Below are positions 33,947 to 43,303 of a DNA stretch of 64,000 nucleotides, in pieces (positions within the stretch are counted from its first letter, which is position 1; every line of letters begins with the position of its first letter). The DNA lies in contig NZ_JAJFZM010000001.1 in NCBI RefSeq assembly GCF_020733705.1, positions 2,108,001 to 2,172,000 on the forward strand. The letters are read 5' to 3'. Source of the stretch: Nocardia australiensis (lineage in GTDB: Bacteria; Actinomycetota; Actinomycetes; Mycobacteriales; Mycobacteriaceae). Below the pieces are notes generated by a model. The model made no database searches and was not told the DNA's origin. It worked only from the letters and a program-made list of their open reading frames with translations. The position numbers and the translations under genes were made by a program.

Positions 33947-34906
33947 ATGGGAAGAAGTGTTGTTGCTGCAGCTGTGCTGACATTTGTTTTCGGTGTACTC
34001 GGTCCGGTGTTGGTGACACCGGCGCACGCATCCGCCGCGCGGATTGTGGGGATCGATGAACTGAGCCCGACCAAGTCGGCGGTTTTCATCGACTCACCGT
34101 CGATGGGCAAGACGATTCAGGTGCAGGTGCTGCACCCGGCAGGCGGCGGCTCGCGGCCCTCCTACTACCTGCTCGATGGCCTTGATCCCGGAGTCGGGCA
34201 GAGCACCTGGACGAACGCGACCGACGCGGAGAATTTCTTCGCGGGTAAGAACCTCAACGTGGTACTCCCAGTCGGCGGCCAAGCCAGCTATTACACCGAC
34301 TGGCAGCAGGACGATCCAAAGTTCGGTCGCTACAAATGGGAGACCTTCCTGGCACAGGAATTGCCCCCGATCATCGACGCCCACTTCGGTGGCAACGGCG
34401 TGAACGCTATCGGCGGCCTTTCCATGGGCGGCATCGCGGCGTTCGTCATCGCGGCACGTAATCCGGCGCTCTACAGCGCGGTCGCCGGCTACAGCGCCTG
34501 CCCGGATATCGCCGTGGCCCAGGGTGCGGTGATGTTCTCGATCGCCAACCGTGGCGGCAACCCGCTGAATATGTGGGGCCCGCCCGGTAGTCCCGGCTGG
34601 TCCGAGCATGATCCGGCGCTGCTGGCGAACGGGTTGCGCGGCAAGGCGATCTACCTGTCCAGCGGCACTGGAATCCCCGGCCCACACGAGGTGGAGATCA
34701 AGCCGCAGCTGGCGGAGAACATCTTCCTCGGCGGCCCGGTCGAGGTCGGCGTCAACGTGTGCACGGTCCACTTCGAACAGCATCTGCGCGGTCTTGGCAT
34801 CCCCGCCCACGTCGACTACCGACTCACCGGCACTCATTCGTGGTCCTACTGGCAGGACCACCTGCACGCCTCCTGGCCCACCATCGGTCCTGCCATCGGG
34901 GCCTGA
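33947..34906 (+). CDS. Secreted esterase of the antigen 85 / mycolyltransferase type
   Basis: A 319-aa exported alpha/beta hydrolase of the Putative_esterase family. The signal peptide spans about residues 1-28 (VVAAAVLTFVFGVLGPVLVTPAHASA). The family pattern continues with FIDSPSMGKTIQVQVLHPAG, YYLLDGLDPG, the nucleophile GGLSMGG, and the catalytic His in GTHSWSYWQDHL. Antigen 85 proteins transfer mycolates to trehalose and arabinogalactan; Nocardia has many paralogs, some only esterases. I chose ATG 33947 since it directly precedes the signal peptide. Mycolyl transfer itself is an inference. Confidence 0.88.
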   Translation: MGRSVVAAAVLTFVFGVLGPVLVTPAHASAARIVGIDELSPTKSAVFIDSPSMGKTIQVQVLHPAGGGSRPSYYLLDGLDPGVGQSTWTNATDAENFFAGKNLNVVLPVGGQASYYTDWQQDDPKFGRYKWETFLAQELPPIIDAHFGGNGVNAIGGLSMGGIAAFVIAARNPALYSAVAGYSACPDIAVAQGAVMFSIANRGGNPLNMWGPPGSPGWSEHDPALLANGLRGKAIYLSSGTGIPGPHEVEIKPQLAENIFLGGPVEVGVNVCTVHFEQHLRGLGIPAHVDYRLTGTHSWSYWQDHLHASWPTIGPAIGA

Positions 34907-34922
34907 CGGGCCGTTGTCGGCG

Positions 34923-34942
34923 GCGACGAGTCGAGTCGTCGC
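34923..34942 (+). terminator. Short hairpin after the esterase gene
   Basis: gcgacga (34923-34929) pairs with tcgtcgc (34936-34942) across a 6-nt loop, 16 bp past the stop. A weak terminator candidate. An 11-bp tandem repeat (cgaacctcggc, 34952-34973) follows it. Confidence 0.35.
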
Positions 34943-35054
34943 GGACCCCGACGAACCTCGGCCGAACCTCGGCCGAGCTTTCCCGGGAAGGCATGGTGGC
35001 GGCGAACGGCGCGGTCGCCACGACGGCAGTCGTTCGCGCCGCTACGGTAGAGCC

Positions 35055-37232
35055 ATGGCTCTCGACAGTGGTACCGGAACAATCTCCAACACCGACGGTG
35101 TTGTGACGGCGCCGATCGCCAAGGTGGTGCCCGCCGAACGGGTCCACCACGGCGACACCTTCATAGACGAGTACGAGTGGCTGCGGGACAAGGAGAGTCC
35201 CGAGGTCATCGAGTACCTGGAGGCGGAGAACGCCTACACCGAGGTGCGCACCGGCCACCTGCAATCGCTGCGGGAGAAGATCTTCGATGAGATCAAGGCA
35301 CGCACACAGGAGACCGACCTTTCGGTGCCGACCCGCCACCGCGAGTACTGGTATTACTCGCGCAGCTTCGAGGGCAAGCAGTACGGCGTGCATTGCCGCT
35401 GCCCGATCGACGCTGATGCGGAAGGTATCGATGCCTGGACACCGCCGCAGCTGGAGGTAGGTACCGCCATCCCGGGCGAGCAGATCCTGCTCGACAGCAA
35501 CGAGGTCGCCGAGGGACATGACTTCTTCGCGCTCGGCGCATTCTCGCTGAGCCACGACGGCAACCTGCTCGCCTACTCGGTGGACACCGTCGGCGACGAG
35601 CGGTACATCCTGCGTTTCAAGGACCTGCGCACCGGCCGGTTGCTGGCCGACGAAATCACCGGGACAGCGCCCGGCGCGACCTGGTCGCTGGACGGTACCC
35701 ACGTCTTCTATCAAACGGTCGACGAATCGTGGCGGCCCGACACCGTATGGCGTCACCGCCTCGGCACCAGCACCGATGCCGACGTGCAGGTGTTCCACGA
35801 GCCCGACGAGCGCTACTGGGTCAGCATTGGGTCGACGCGCTCGGAGAAGTACCTGATGATCTGGGTCGGGTCCAAGATCACCACCGAGGGCTGGGTGCTC
35901 GAATCCGAGAATCCCGAAGGTGAATTCCGGGTCATCCTGCCGCGCCGCGAAGGTGTCGAGTACTCCGCCGAACATGCCGTGGTGGGCGGCGAGGACCGAT
36001 TCCTTATCTTGCACAACGATGTCGTGGACGGGGCGAAGGCCGAGAACTTCGTGCTCGCCGACGCGCCGGTCGCCGATCCGTCGAATATGACGGTGCTGAT
36101 CGGCCACCGCGATGACGTCCGGCTGGAGGACATCGATTGCTTCGCGGAGCACCTGGTTTTGAGCTACCGGCGCGAAGCCCTTACCCGCCTTGCCATTTGG
36201 CCGCTGACCGATTCAGGGTACGGCGAGCGCCACGAACTCGAATTCGACCTGGAACTGTTCGCCGTCGGCTCGGGCGCCAATCCCGAATGGGAGCAGCCGA
36301 CGCTACGGATCGGGCTCACCTCCTTCATCACGCCGCTACAGGTCTTCGACTACGTGCCCGCCACCGGCGAGTTGCTGTTGCGTAAGGAGCAGCCCGTCCT
36401 CGGCGGGTACGACCCGAATGACTATGAGCAGCACCGGGATTGGGCTGTCACATCGGACGGTACCCGGGTTCCGATCTCGCTGGTGTGGAAGAAGGGCCTC
36501 GACACCGCCGTCCCGAAACCTTTGCTGCTCTACGGTTACGGCTCATACGAAGCCAGTATCGACCCGTCCTTCTCGGTCTCACGGCTGTCGATGCTCGATC
36601 GCGGCATGGTCTTCGCGGTCGCCCATGTGCGCGGTGGTGGTGAGATGGGCAGGCTCTGGTACGAGAACGGCAAAACGCTCACCAAGAAGAACACCTTCAC
36701 CGACTTCGTCTCCTGCGCACAGCATCTCATTGATGCCGGCACTACCTCGGCCGATGTGCTGGTCGCCGATGGCGGCAGTGCGGGCGGGTTGCTCGTCGGT
36801 GCGGTCGCGAACCTGGCACCGGAGTTGTTCGCCGGAATTCTGGCGAACGTACCGTTCGTCGATCCGCTCACCTCGATCCTCGACCCGTCGCTGCCGCTGA
36901 CCGTCATCGAATGGGACGAGTGGGGTAATCCGTTGGCGGACAAGGACGTCTACGACTACATGCGCTCATACGCGCCGTATGAGAACGTCGAGGCCAAGGA
37001 TTACCCGGCAATCCTCGCCATCACCAGCCTCAACGACACCAGGGTGCTGTACGTGGAACCCGCCAAGTGGGTGGCCAAACTGCGCGCCACCAAAACCGGC
37101 GACGCCCCTCTACTGCTCAAGACCGAAATGAGCGCGGGCCACGGCGGCGTCAGCGGACGCTATGAGAAGTGGAAGGAAGTCGCGTTCGAGTACGCGTGGG
37201 TCCTCGACACCGTCGGGTTGGCCGACGCGTAA
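35055..37232 (+). CDS. ptrB: Prolyl oligopeptidase family protease PtrB (oligopeptidase B)
   Basis: A 725-aa S9 peptidase. The N-terminal beta-propeller spans about residues 80-430. The C-terminal catalytic domain has LLLYGYGSYEASIDPSFS, the nucleophile GGSAGGLLVGAVAN, an Asp in SLNDTRVLYVEPAKW and the His in SAGHGGVSGRYEKW. Oligopeptidase B cuts short peptides after basic residues in the cytoplasm. I chose ATG 35055 because the upstream frame overlaps the esterase gene. M. tuberculosis has this protein split as Rv0781/Rv0782; here it is one intact gene. Confidence 0.92.
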   Translation: MALDSGTGTISNTDGVVTAPIAKVVPAERVHHGDTFIDEYEWLRDKESPEVIEYLEAENAYTEVRTGHLQSLREKIFDEIKARTQETDLSVPTRHREYWYYSRSFEGKQYGVHCRCPIDADAEGIDAWTPPQLEVGTAIPGEQILLDSNEVAEGHDFFALGAFSLSHDGNLLAYSVDTVGDERYILRFKDLRTGRLLADEITGTAPGATWSLDGTHVFYQTVDESWRPDTVWRHRLGTSTDADVQVFHEPDERYWVSIGSTRSEKYLMIWVGSKITTEGWVLESENPEGEFRVILPRREGVEYSAEHAVVGGEDRFLILHNDVVDGAKAENFVLADAPVADPSNMTVLIGHRDDVRLEDIDCFAEHLVLSYRREALTRLAIWPLTDSGYGERHELEFDLELFAVGSGANPEWEQPTLRIGLTSFITPLQVFDYVPATGELLLRKEQPVLGGYDPNDYEQHRDWAVTSDGTRVPISLVWKKGLDTAVPKPLLLYGYGSYEASIDPSFSVSRLSMLDRGMVFAVAHVRGGGEMGRLWYENGKTLTKKNTFTDFVSCAQHLIDAGTTSADVLVADGGSAGGLLVGAVANLAPELFAGILANVPFVDPLTSILDPSLPLTVIEWDEWGNPLADKDVYDYMRSYAPYENVEAKDYPAILAITSLNDTRVLYVEPAKWVAKLRATKTGDAPLLLKTEMSAGHGGVSGRYEKWKEVAFEYAWVLDTVGLADA

Positions 37233-37262
37233 CCCGACACTCGGCAGGCTTCGCCCACCACA

Positions 37263-37445
37263 TGGACCACCGCGCAAGGCCCAGTCGAGCGCGAACTCGC
37301 TGCGACACTGGGCATTCCGTACGAACGGGTCATGCTCGCGGCGCTCATTGCACTGGCGTACACGATCGGCACCGAACTCGAGCCCGCCGCCCGGGTATCG
37401 CGCGCGCAGATGCTGCACTGGGATCGCTGGAGGTCGGCGATCCGG
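37263..37445 (+). pseudogene. Possible nitroreductase C-terminal remnant
   Basis: In the same frame as ptrB, directly after its stop, WTTAQGPVERELAATLGIPY then VMLAALIALAYTIGTELEPA and MLHWDRW resemble the end of nitroreductase-family proteins (LGIP, then ALIALGYP, then VVHWDRW). There is no start codon before residue 24 and no N-terminal FMN-binding part. The remainder of the 37233-37553 gap shows nothing else. Based on a short pattern only. Confidence 0.35.
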
Positions 37446-37553
37446 GCTCGGCGTCGGCGGCCGCGATGGTCGAACAGGGCTCGTGACGCGGAGTTCGTTA
37501 CCAGGTCATCCCGGCTGCACGCACAGTACATCTGACGCAGGCATCGTAGGTTC

Positions 37554-38255
37554 ATGAATGCTGAGTTGATCGTGTCGGTTTCCGGGATCCGGGACACCAC
37601 CCGGGACGCGGCAATCGAATTCGCCGCGGAGATGGATCAGCGCGACGTACGGCTGTCGCTCCTGGTGGCGCCGCGGCTACGTGGTAAATATCGCCTGGTC
37701 GACGACCCGGCCACCCAATCGTGGCTGCGTGGGCGCCGCGCACGCGGCGATGCCATCGTGTTGCACGGCTATGACCAGGCGGCGACCAAGCGGCGCCGCG
37801 CCGAGTTCGCGACACTGCCCCGGCACGAGGCGCGCTTGCGGCTCACCGCCGCGGACCGGGTGATGGAGCAGGTCGAACTACGGACCCGGCTGTTTGCCGC
37901 CCCGCGCTGGAATGCCTCCGCGGGCGCGATCGAGGCGTTGCCCGAGACCGGTTTCCGGCTCGCGCTCGGCTTGACCACGATCCTCGACCTGGAACGCGAT
38001 GTCGCGCAGAAGGCGCGCGTTTACGGCATCGGCGAGGGTTTCCGAGTCGAGCCGTGGTGGTGTCGCGCGCTGGTGATGGGGGCGGCTCGCACGGCGCGCC
38101 GTGGCGGCGTGGTGCGCCTTGCGGTGTCGGCGGCACAGCTCGGCCGTCCGGGCCCGCGCCAGGCGCTGCTCGATGCGGTCGATCTCGCACTGTTTCACGG
38201 TGCTGTCAACGAGGTCTACCGCTGGGAGCCGTTCACCGTGGCCAGGGCGGCATAG
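37554..38255 (+). CDS. DUF2334-type polysaccharide deacetylase-like protein
   Basis: A 233-aa cytoplasmic-looking protein with the NodB-like fold variant of DUF2334: ELIVSVSGIRDTTRDAAIEF, VRLSLLVAPRLRGKYRLV, GDAIVLHGYDQAA (metal-site His), and ETGFRLALGLTTILDLERDV. The sequence IGEGFRVEPWWCRALV is also typical. The family is thought to include carbohydrate esterases, but no substrate is known to me. ATG 37554 gives the family N-terminus. It converges with gadB. Confidence 0.78.
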   Translation: MNAELIVSVSGIRDTTRDAAIEFAAEMDQRDVRLSLLVAPRLRGKYRLVDDPATQSWLRGRRARGDAIVLHGYDQAATKRRRAEFATLPRHEARLRLTAADRVMEQVELRTRLFAAPRWNASAGAIEALPETGFRLALGLTTILDLERDVAQKARVYGIGEGFRVEPWWCRALVMGAARTARRGGVVRLAVSAAQLGRPGPRQALLDAVDLALFHGAVNEVYRWEPFTVARAA

Positions 38256-38263
38256 CCGCGACA

Positions 38264-38289
38264 GTGCGGGTACGCGGTGTTGCCCGCAC
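38264..38289. terminator. Weak hairpin between convergent genes
   Basis: gtgcggg (38264-38270) and cccgcac (38283-38289) can pair around a 12-nt loop in the 99-bp gap between the DUF2334 gene and gadB. Confidence 0.3.
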
Positions 38290-38354
38290 CGCCGCGCGAG
38301 GTGCCGTCGCCCGTAATTGGCGTGACCGGGCGGCGGCACCGGGGGACTGCGACG

Positions 38355-39827
38355 TTACGACTTCGCTTTGGCGCGCTTGGTTTTCGCGGGTTTGGCCTTC
38401 CCGGTATCCGCCTTCTTGCCGGGGACGGCAGCGCTCACGCTCGTATCCGGCACGGCCGCGGTCGCGCTGTGAGTGAATCCGCCCGCCTCCGCCCTGGTGA
38501 GCGACGTCGTCAAGGGGTGGCGCACCAGCTGACTCATGCCGCGAATGATGTCCGAAAGCAGCAATTCGGCCATATCGATAGTGAATCCGTGCCGCACCAG
38601 CGCGCGCATGATGGTCTCGCCTTCACGGTTGGCGGGCAGCGGATAGGCGGCGATCAGCCAGCCGCGGGTGCGCAGTCGATCCGACAGATCATAGAGATTG
38701 AATCCCAGGTCCCGCTCGTCCTTCAGTCGCCACGACACAGCGGCGATGCCGCGGTGCGGGGCGCCGCCGTGGACTATTTCGAACGGACCGAGCGCGGTGA
38801 GACCGGCGGCCAAATGCTTCGCGACATGGTAGAGCTGGGTCTGTACCCGACTGTATCCGCTGCGCCCGAGCCGAATGAATTCGTAGTACGACGTGATCAC
38901 CTGCCCACCGGGCCGGGAGAAGTTGAGATTGAAGGTGGCCATGCTGCCGCCGAGGTAATCCACATTGAAGATCAGTTCACGCGGCAGGTCGCCCGCCGCC
39001 CGCCAGATCGCCCAGCCGCAGCCGAGCGGGGCAAGCCCGGTCTTGTGGCCGGAGGCGTTGATCGACCTGACCCGCGGCAACCGGAAATCCCAGATCAGGT
39101 CCGGCGCGGTGAACGGGGCGAGGAAACCGCCGCTGGCGGCGTCCACGTGAATCGGGATATTCAGTGCGCTGACCTCTTGCAGCCGGTCGAGTGCTTTGCT
39201 GATGCCTTCGATGTCCTCATAGAGCCCGGTGAAGGTCTGACCGAAGGTCGCGACCACCATGATGGTGTTCTCGTCGCAGTGAGCGGCCACGTCGTCGGGG
39301 TGCATGGTCAGCCGGTCGCCGCGCAGCGGGATCTGCCGGATTTCGACGTCGAAATAGCGTGCGAACTTCTCCCAGCACACCTGGACCGGGCCGCAGACGA
39401 AATTCGGTGTCCCGGTGCCACCGCGTTGCCGCCAGCGGAATTTCGCGGCCAGACCGCCGAGCATCGCGGCCTCGCTGGATCCGGTGGTCGAGGTGCCGAG
39501 CGTGCCCGCCGGATCCGGGGCGTGCCACAGGTCGGCGATCATACGCACGCAGCGCCGTTCCAGTTCGGCGGTTTGCGGGTATTCGTCCTTGTCGACGATG
39601 TTCTTGTCCATGGATTCGTTCATCAGCCGGTGTGCCTGGTCGTCCACCCAGGTGGTGCAGAAGGTCGCCAGGTTCATTCGGGATGTGCCGTCGAGAAGTA
39701 GTTCGTCGTGCACGATTTCATAGGCGATCTCCGGGAACATCTCCCGCGCTGGAAAGCTGTTCTTGGGTGCGGTGCGGTCGATCGCGGACATGGCGAAAAG
39801 GTCTTCGGACTGTGGGGAATCGGGCAT
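38355..39827 (-). CDS. gadB: Glutamate decarboxylase
   Basis: A 490-aa PLP enzyme making GABA from glutamate while consuming a proton. Features are EIVHDELLLDGTSRMNLATF, TTGSSEAAMLGGLAAKFRW, HVDAASGGFLAPF and the Schiff-base lysine in NASGHKTGLAPLGCGW. The C-terminus has an extra Lys/Ala-rich tail (GKAKPAKTKRAKAKS). I chose ATG 39827, which has GGAGG 9 nt upstream; ATG 39881 would extend it. It diverges from a damaged gadC-like gene, so the usual GadB-GadC acid-resistance pair is likely incomplete here. Confidence 0.93.
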   Translation of the reverse strand: MPDSPQSEDLFAMSAIDRTAPKNSFPAREMFPEIAYEIVHDELLLDGTSRMNLATFCTTWVDDQAHRLMNESMDKNIVDKDEYPQTAELERRCVRMIADLWHAPDPAGTLGTSTTGSSEAAMLGGLAAKFRWRQRGGTGTPNFVCGPVQVCWEKFARYFDVEIRQIPLRGDRLTMHPDDVAAHCDENTIMVVATFGQTFTGLYEDIEGISKALDRLQEVSALNIPIHVDAASGGFLAPFTAPDLIWDFRLPRVRSINASGHKTGLAPLGCGWAIWRAAGDLPRELIFNVDYLGGSMATFNLNFSRPGGQVITSYYEFIRLGRSGYSRVQTQLYHVAKHLAAGLTALGPFEIVHGGAPHRGIAAVSWRLKDERDLGFNLYDLSDRLRTRGWLIAAYPLPANREGETIMRALVRHGFTIDMAELLLSDIIRGMSQLVRHPLTTSLTRAEAGGFTHSATAAVPDTSVSAAVPGKKADTGKAKPAKTKRAKAKS

Positions 39828-40050
39828 CGAAACGGCCTCCGAGTATCGGATTGCTTGGTATTTGCCACGCGTCTTCAGCATGTCACAACGCCTTTGGTGT
39901 TCCGGCCTTGGTGGCACAGACCGTTTGGTCGGGCGAATTCACCCATAAGGCCGACTAGTTCGTGCCAGAGTTTTATTCAGCGGCAAATTGCGGGCCGCTC
40001 CTGGGGTGTGCGGTATCGGATCGAACCGAGACGGGCAGGAGGGAGCGGCG

Positions 40051-40935
40051 ATGACGACGAAGGTGGCGCCGAAGGCAACCGGGACGAACTATATATCCTG
40101 GGTGACGCTGGCCCTCATGACCACCAGCTCGGTGGCCAGCCTGCGGTCCGCGGAGCTGGCATCGGGTTGGGAGGGCGGTGTCTACCGGTGGGTTGGCGAC
40201 GGCTTGTCCAAGCCGCTCGGTTTTCTCGCGGTGTGGTGCCAGTTTGCCATGACGATCTTCTATTATCCGATTCTATTGGCTTATGTGGCAAGCACTTTCG
40301 CATATATTATCAACCCGTCGCTGGCGGCGAACGGGGTGTACGTCGCGATTGTCATCATCACCGTCTATTGGGCGGGGGTATACATCTCGGCGCAGGGCAC
40401 CAAAACGGTTGCCGGACTTTCGGCCATGGGGCTTATCGTAGGCACCCTGATTCCCGGCACGATGCTGGTATTGCTCGGGTTCTTATTCCTCGCGCAGGGC
40501 AACCCATCGGCCGCACCGATGGATGCCGGCCATCTGCTCCCGGCCTGGACGGGCCTGGCCAGCCTGGTGCTCATCGTGGTCGGTGTCATCGCGTTCGAAG
40601 GCATTCACAATGACGCCGAAGCGAGCACCCGGGCCGAGCAATTACACGACCGGCTCGTCGACGCGGGCATACCCGCGCCGCAACCGCGGGTCATCGCCGA
40701 CACGCTTGGCCGGGACGGCGGACTGGTCTGCCAGGATCCGTCGTTGCCGCTGATCAAGGCCCGGTACCAAGCCTCGGTCAGCAACGGTGCGAGTGGACCG
40801 GGCAACAGACCGATCATCGGCGATCGCGACGTAGCGACGGCCGTGGAATTGGCCATTGCCACCTACTGCCCTGATCGCCTCGGGGAATACCTGGATCAGG
40901 TGCAGGATATGAAGTTCGACAATACGACTAAGTGA
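40051..40935 (+). CDS. GadC-like transporter fragment fused to an unrelated soluble domain
   Basis: A 294-aa open frame with AGGAGGGA before the ATG. Residues about 15-185 match the first half of a GadC-type glutamate:GABA antiporter (GGVYRWVGDGLSKPLGFLAV, AGLSAMGLIVGTLIPGTML). Two things are wrong. SSVASLR runs straight into SAELASGW, skipping roughly 30-35 residues that normally form the second membrane helix. After VIAFEGI (about nt 40605) helices 7-12 are absent and replaced in frame by a hydrophilic domain (HNDAEASTRAEQLHDRLVDA ... IATYCPDRLGEYL) with two cysteines, recalling DUF732-like exported proteins. Transport activity is unlikely. Confidence 0.7.
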   Translation: MTTKVAPKATGTNYISWVTLALMTTSSVASLRSAELASGWEGGVYRWVGDGLSKPLGFLAVWCQFAMTIFYYPILLAYVASTFAYIINPSLAANGVYVAIVIITVYWAGVYISAQGTKTVAGLSAMGLIVGTLIPGTMLVLLGFLFLAQGNPSAAPMDAGHLLPAWTGLASLVLIVVGVIAFEGIHNDAEASTRAEQLHDRLVDAGIPAPQPRVIADTLGRDGGLVCQDPSLPLIKARYQASVSNGASGPGNRPIIGDRDVATAVELAIATYCPDRLGEYLDQVQDMKFDNTTK

Positions 40936-40944
40936 GGCGCTGGC

Positions 40945-42303
40945 ATGATTTCCGACGATCCTCGTACTGCTGAGCTGCGCAAGCGGGTCGCGGCCCTGAT
41001 GTCGCAGGCGAAAACCGATCTCACCCAACTAGTCTCGTTCAAATCAGTGGCTGATGCGAGGCAGTTCCCGCCCGAGGAGTGTCGCCGGACCGCGCAGTGG
41101 GTGGCGGATGCGTTCGCGGCGACCGGCCTGACCAAGGTCGGCCTGCACGAAACCCCCGACGGCAGTAACGCGGTCATCGCATCGCGGCCGGCCTCCGACG
41201 GCGCCCCGACGGTATTGCTTTACTGCCACTACGACGTTCAGCCGCCGATGGACGATGCCGCGTGGCGCACCCCGGTCTGGGAACTCACCGAGAAGGACGG
41301 CCGCTGGTACGGCCGCGGCAGCGCGGACTGCAAGGGCAATATCATCACGCACCTGACCGCGTTGCGCGCCATCGCTTCCGACGTACCGCTCGGAATCACG
41401 CTGGTGGCAGAGGGTTCCGAGGAACAGGGTACGGGTGGGCTGGAACGGTTCGTCGAAATCAACCCGGAACTGCTGCGCGCCGACGCGATCCTGGTCGCCG
41501 ACTGCGGGAATTTCGCCGTCGGTGTGCCGACGTTCACAGAAACGTTGCGCGGCAACGTGAATGTCGTCATCACCATCGAAACACTCGCCGGGCCAGTGCA
41601 TTCCGGGATGTTCGGTGGCCCCGCCCCGGATGCGTTGGCCGCGCTGATCCAGGTGCTGGCTGCCACGCGCGACGAGCGTGGCAACACCACCGTGGCCGGT
41701 CTGCCGAATGACCAGACTTGGTCCGGCGTGCAATACCCGCGAGAGCAATTCCGCGCCGACGCGGGCGTTTTGGGTGGAGTCGAGCTGAGCGGGGACGGCA
41801 CCGTCGCCGATATGCTCTGGGCGCGACCGGCTTTGACGGTGCTCGGCATCGACGCGCCGCCGGTGGTCGGCTCAGCCGCCGCCATCCAGCCTTCGGCCCG
41901 GGCTCGGCTGAACTTGCGCATCCCACCGGGCACCGATCCGAACCAGGCCCTGCGTGCGCTGACCGCGCACCTACAGGCGAACACACCGTGGCAGGCGAAG
42001 CTGACGGTCGAAACAGAGTCCACCGGTGCACCTTTCAAATCCCGCAGCGGCGGCCCGGCCCGCTCCGCGATGGAAGCGGCGCTGGCCGCTTCCTACGGCC
42101 GGGCGCCCACCACACAGGGGCAGGGTGGCTCGATCCCGTTGTGCAATGTCTTCGCCGACACCTACCCGGACGCGGAGATCATGCTGCTCGGTGTCGAGGA
42201 ACCGAAATGCCTGATCCACGCTCCCAACGAGAGCGTTGACCCCACCGAGATCGAACACATGGCCCTGGCCGAAGCGCTGTTCCTGAGCAGTTATGGGCAG
42301 TGA
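40945..42303 (+). CDS. M20-family dipeptidase
   Basis: A 452-aa zinc peptidase. Metal-binding motifs are LLYCHYDVQPPMDD, GRGSADCKGNIITHL, and VAEGSEEQGTGGL with the catalytic Glu. The dimerisation domain shows AGPVHSGMFGGPAPDALAAL, and the terminal His is in CLIHAPNESVDPTEIEHMAL. Members hydrolyse dipeptides or acyl-amino acids in the cytoplasm. It starts 9 bp after the gadC-like chimera and may share its transcript. Confidence 0.9.
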   Translation: MISDDPRTAELRKRVAALMSQAKTDLTQLVSFKSVADARQFPPEECRRTAQWVADAFAATGLTKVGLHETPDGSNAVIASRPASDGAPTVLLYCHYDVQPPMDDAAWRTPVWELTEKDGRWYGRGSADCKGNIITHLTALRAIASDVPLGITLVAEGSEEQGTGGLERFVEINPELLRADAILVADCGNFAVGVPTFTETLRGNVNVVITIETLAGPVHSGMFGGPAPDALAALIQVLAATRDERGNTTVAGLPNDQTWSGVQYPREQFRADAGVLGGVELSGDGTVADMLWARPALTVLGIDAPPVVGSAAAIQPSARARLNLRIPPGTDPNQALRALTAHLQANTPWQAKLTVETESTGAPFKSRSGGPARSAMEAALAASYGRAPTTQGQGGSIPLCNVFADTYPDAEIMLLGVEEPKCLIHAPNESVDPTEIEHMALAEALFLSSYGQ

Positions 42304-42310
42304 CACCGAC

Positions 42311-42955
42311 CTACAACTCGGCCGAATCCTCCGGCTCGATCACCTTGAAATCGGTTCCCGCAGGACTCATTTCGGTCAGCCGACCGAAGTAGATGCCCTG
42401 CGCCTCGGGGACGATGATGCCGTAATGGATGGGCAGTGCGGTGCGTGGAGAGACCGCGCGCAGATAGTCCACCGCCTCGCTGATCCGCATCCACGGCGCC
42501 GCCGCCGGGATGGCCAGCACCCCGACCGGCACCGGTGGCACCCACAGCGAGTCACCGGGGTGCACGAGCTGCGCGGGGTCGTCGGGGGTGCCGAGCTGGA
42601 ACACCGTGTTGTCGATCACCGGGATGTCCGGGTGTATCACCGCATGCCTGCCGCCGCCACCGGTGATCCGCAGCTCGCCGAGTGCGAGCACATTGCCCGC
42701 GTGCACCGCCTCCCATGGTTCGCCGCGCTGCGCGGCGGTCTGTGGGTCGGCCAGCAGCCGGGCTGCGGGATTGGCGTCGATCAGCGCATCGATCCGCAGC
42801 GGGTCGATGTGATCAGGGTGCTGATGGGTGACCGCGATGGCGTCCAGGCCGGTGATGCCCTCGAAGCCGTGCGAGAAGGTACCCGGATCGAACAAGACCT
42901 TCTTGCCATGCAGTTCGACGAGGATGCAGGAGTGGCCGAAGTGGGCAATGCGCAT
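42311..42955 (-). CDS. Metallo-beta-lactamase-fold hydrolase
   Basis: A 214-aa MBL-fold protein of the UlaG-like/L-ascorbate-lactonase-like type: MRIAHFGHSCILVELHGKKV, the metal motif THQHPDHIDPLRID (HxHxDH), and PIHYGIIVPEAQGIYFGR near the end. It converges with the M20 gene (7-bp gap) and diverges from purS. Its position resembles Rv0786c. Substrate unknown. Confidence 0.87.
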   Translation of the reverse strand: MRIAHFGHSCILVELHGKKVLFDPGTFSHGFEGITGLDAIAVTHQHPDHIDPLRIDALIDANPAARLLADPQTAAQRGEPWEAVHAGNVLALGELRITGGGGRHAVIHPDIPVIDNTVFQLGTPDDPAQLVHPGDSLWVPPVPVGVLAIPAAAPWMRISEAVDYLRAVSPRTALPIHYGIIVPEAQGIYFGRLTEMSPAGTDFKVIEPEDSAEL

Positions 42956-43066
42956 TCGGTCATGTTATCGGCCATCGGCCGATTTCAACCGGACCCCGCA
43001 GGCAGCCCGAACTTCCTGGACAACTACGCTGCTGCGGTAACCCCAATACCACCTGAGGAGCAACGC

Positions 43067-43303
43067 GTGGCACGAGTCGTGGTCGAGGTGATGCCGAAGG
43101 CCGAGATCCTGGACCCGCAGGGGCAGGCAATCGCCGGCGCGCTCCCGCGTCTGGGATTCGCCGGAGTCTCGGATGTGCGGCAGGGCAAGCGATTCGAACT
43201 CGATATCGACGACAGCGTCAGCGATGCGGAGCTCGAACAGATCGCCGAGGCGCTGCTGGCCAACACCGTGATCGAGGAATGGAAGGTCGTTCGCGTTTCA
43301 TGA
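43067..43303 (+). CDS. purS: FGAM synthase subunit PurS
   Basis: A 78-aa PurS protein ([20 protein letters not shown]..., ending [10 protein letters not shown]). PurS is the small dimeric bridge between PurQ and PurL in the Gram-positive type formylglycinamidine synthase. GTG 43067 has GAGGAG 6 nt upstream. It overlaps purQ by four bases (ATGA), so PurS and PurQ are translationally coupled. Confidence 0.93.
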   Translation: MARVVVEVMPKAEILDPQGQAIAGALPRLGFAGVSDVRQGKRFELDIDDSVSDAELEQIAEALLANTVIEEWKVVRVS

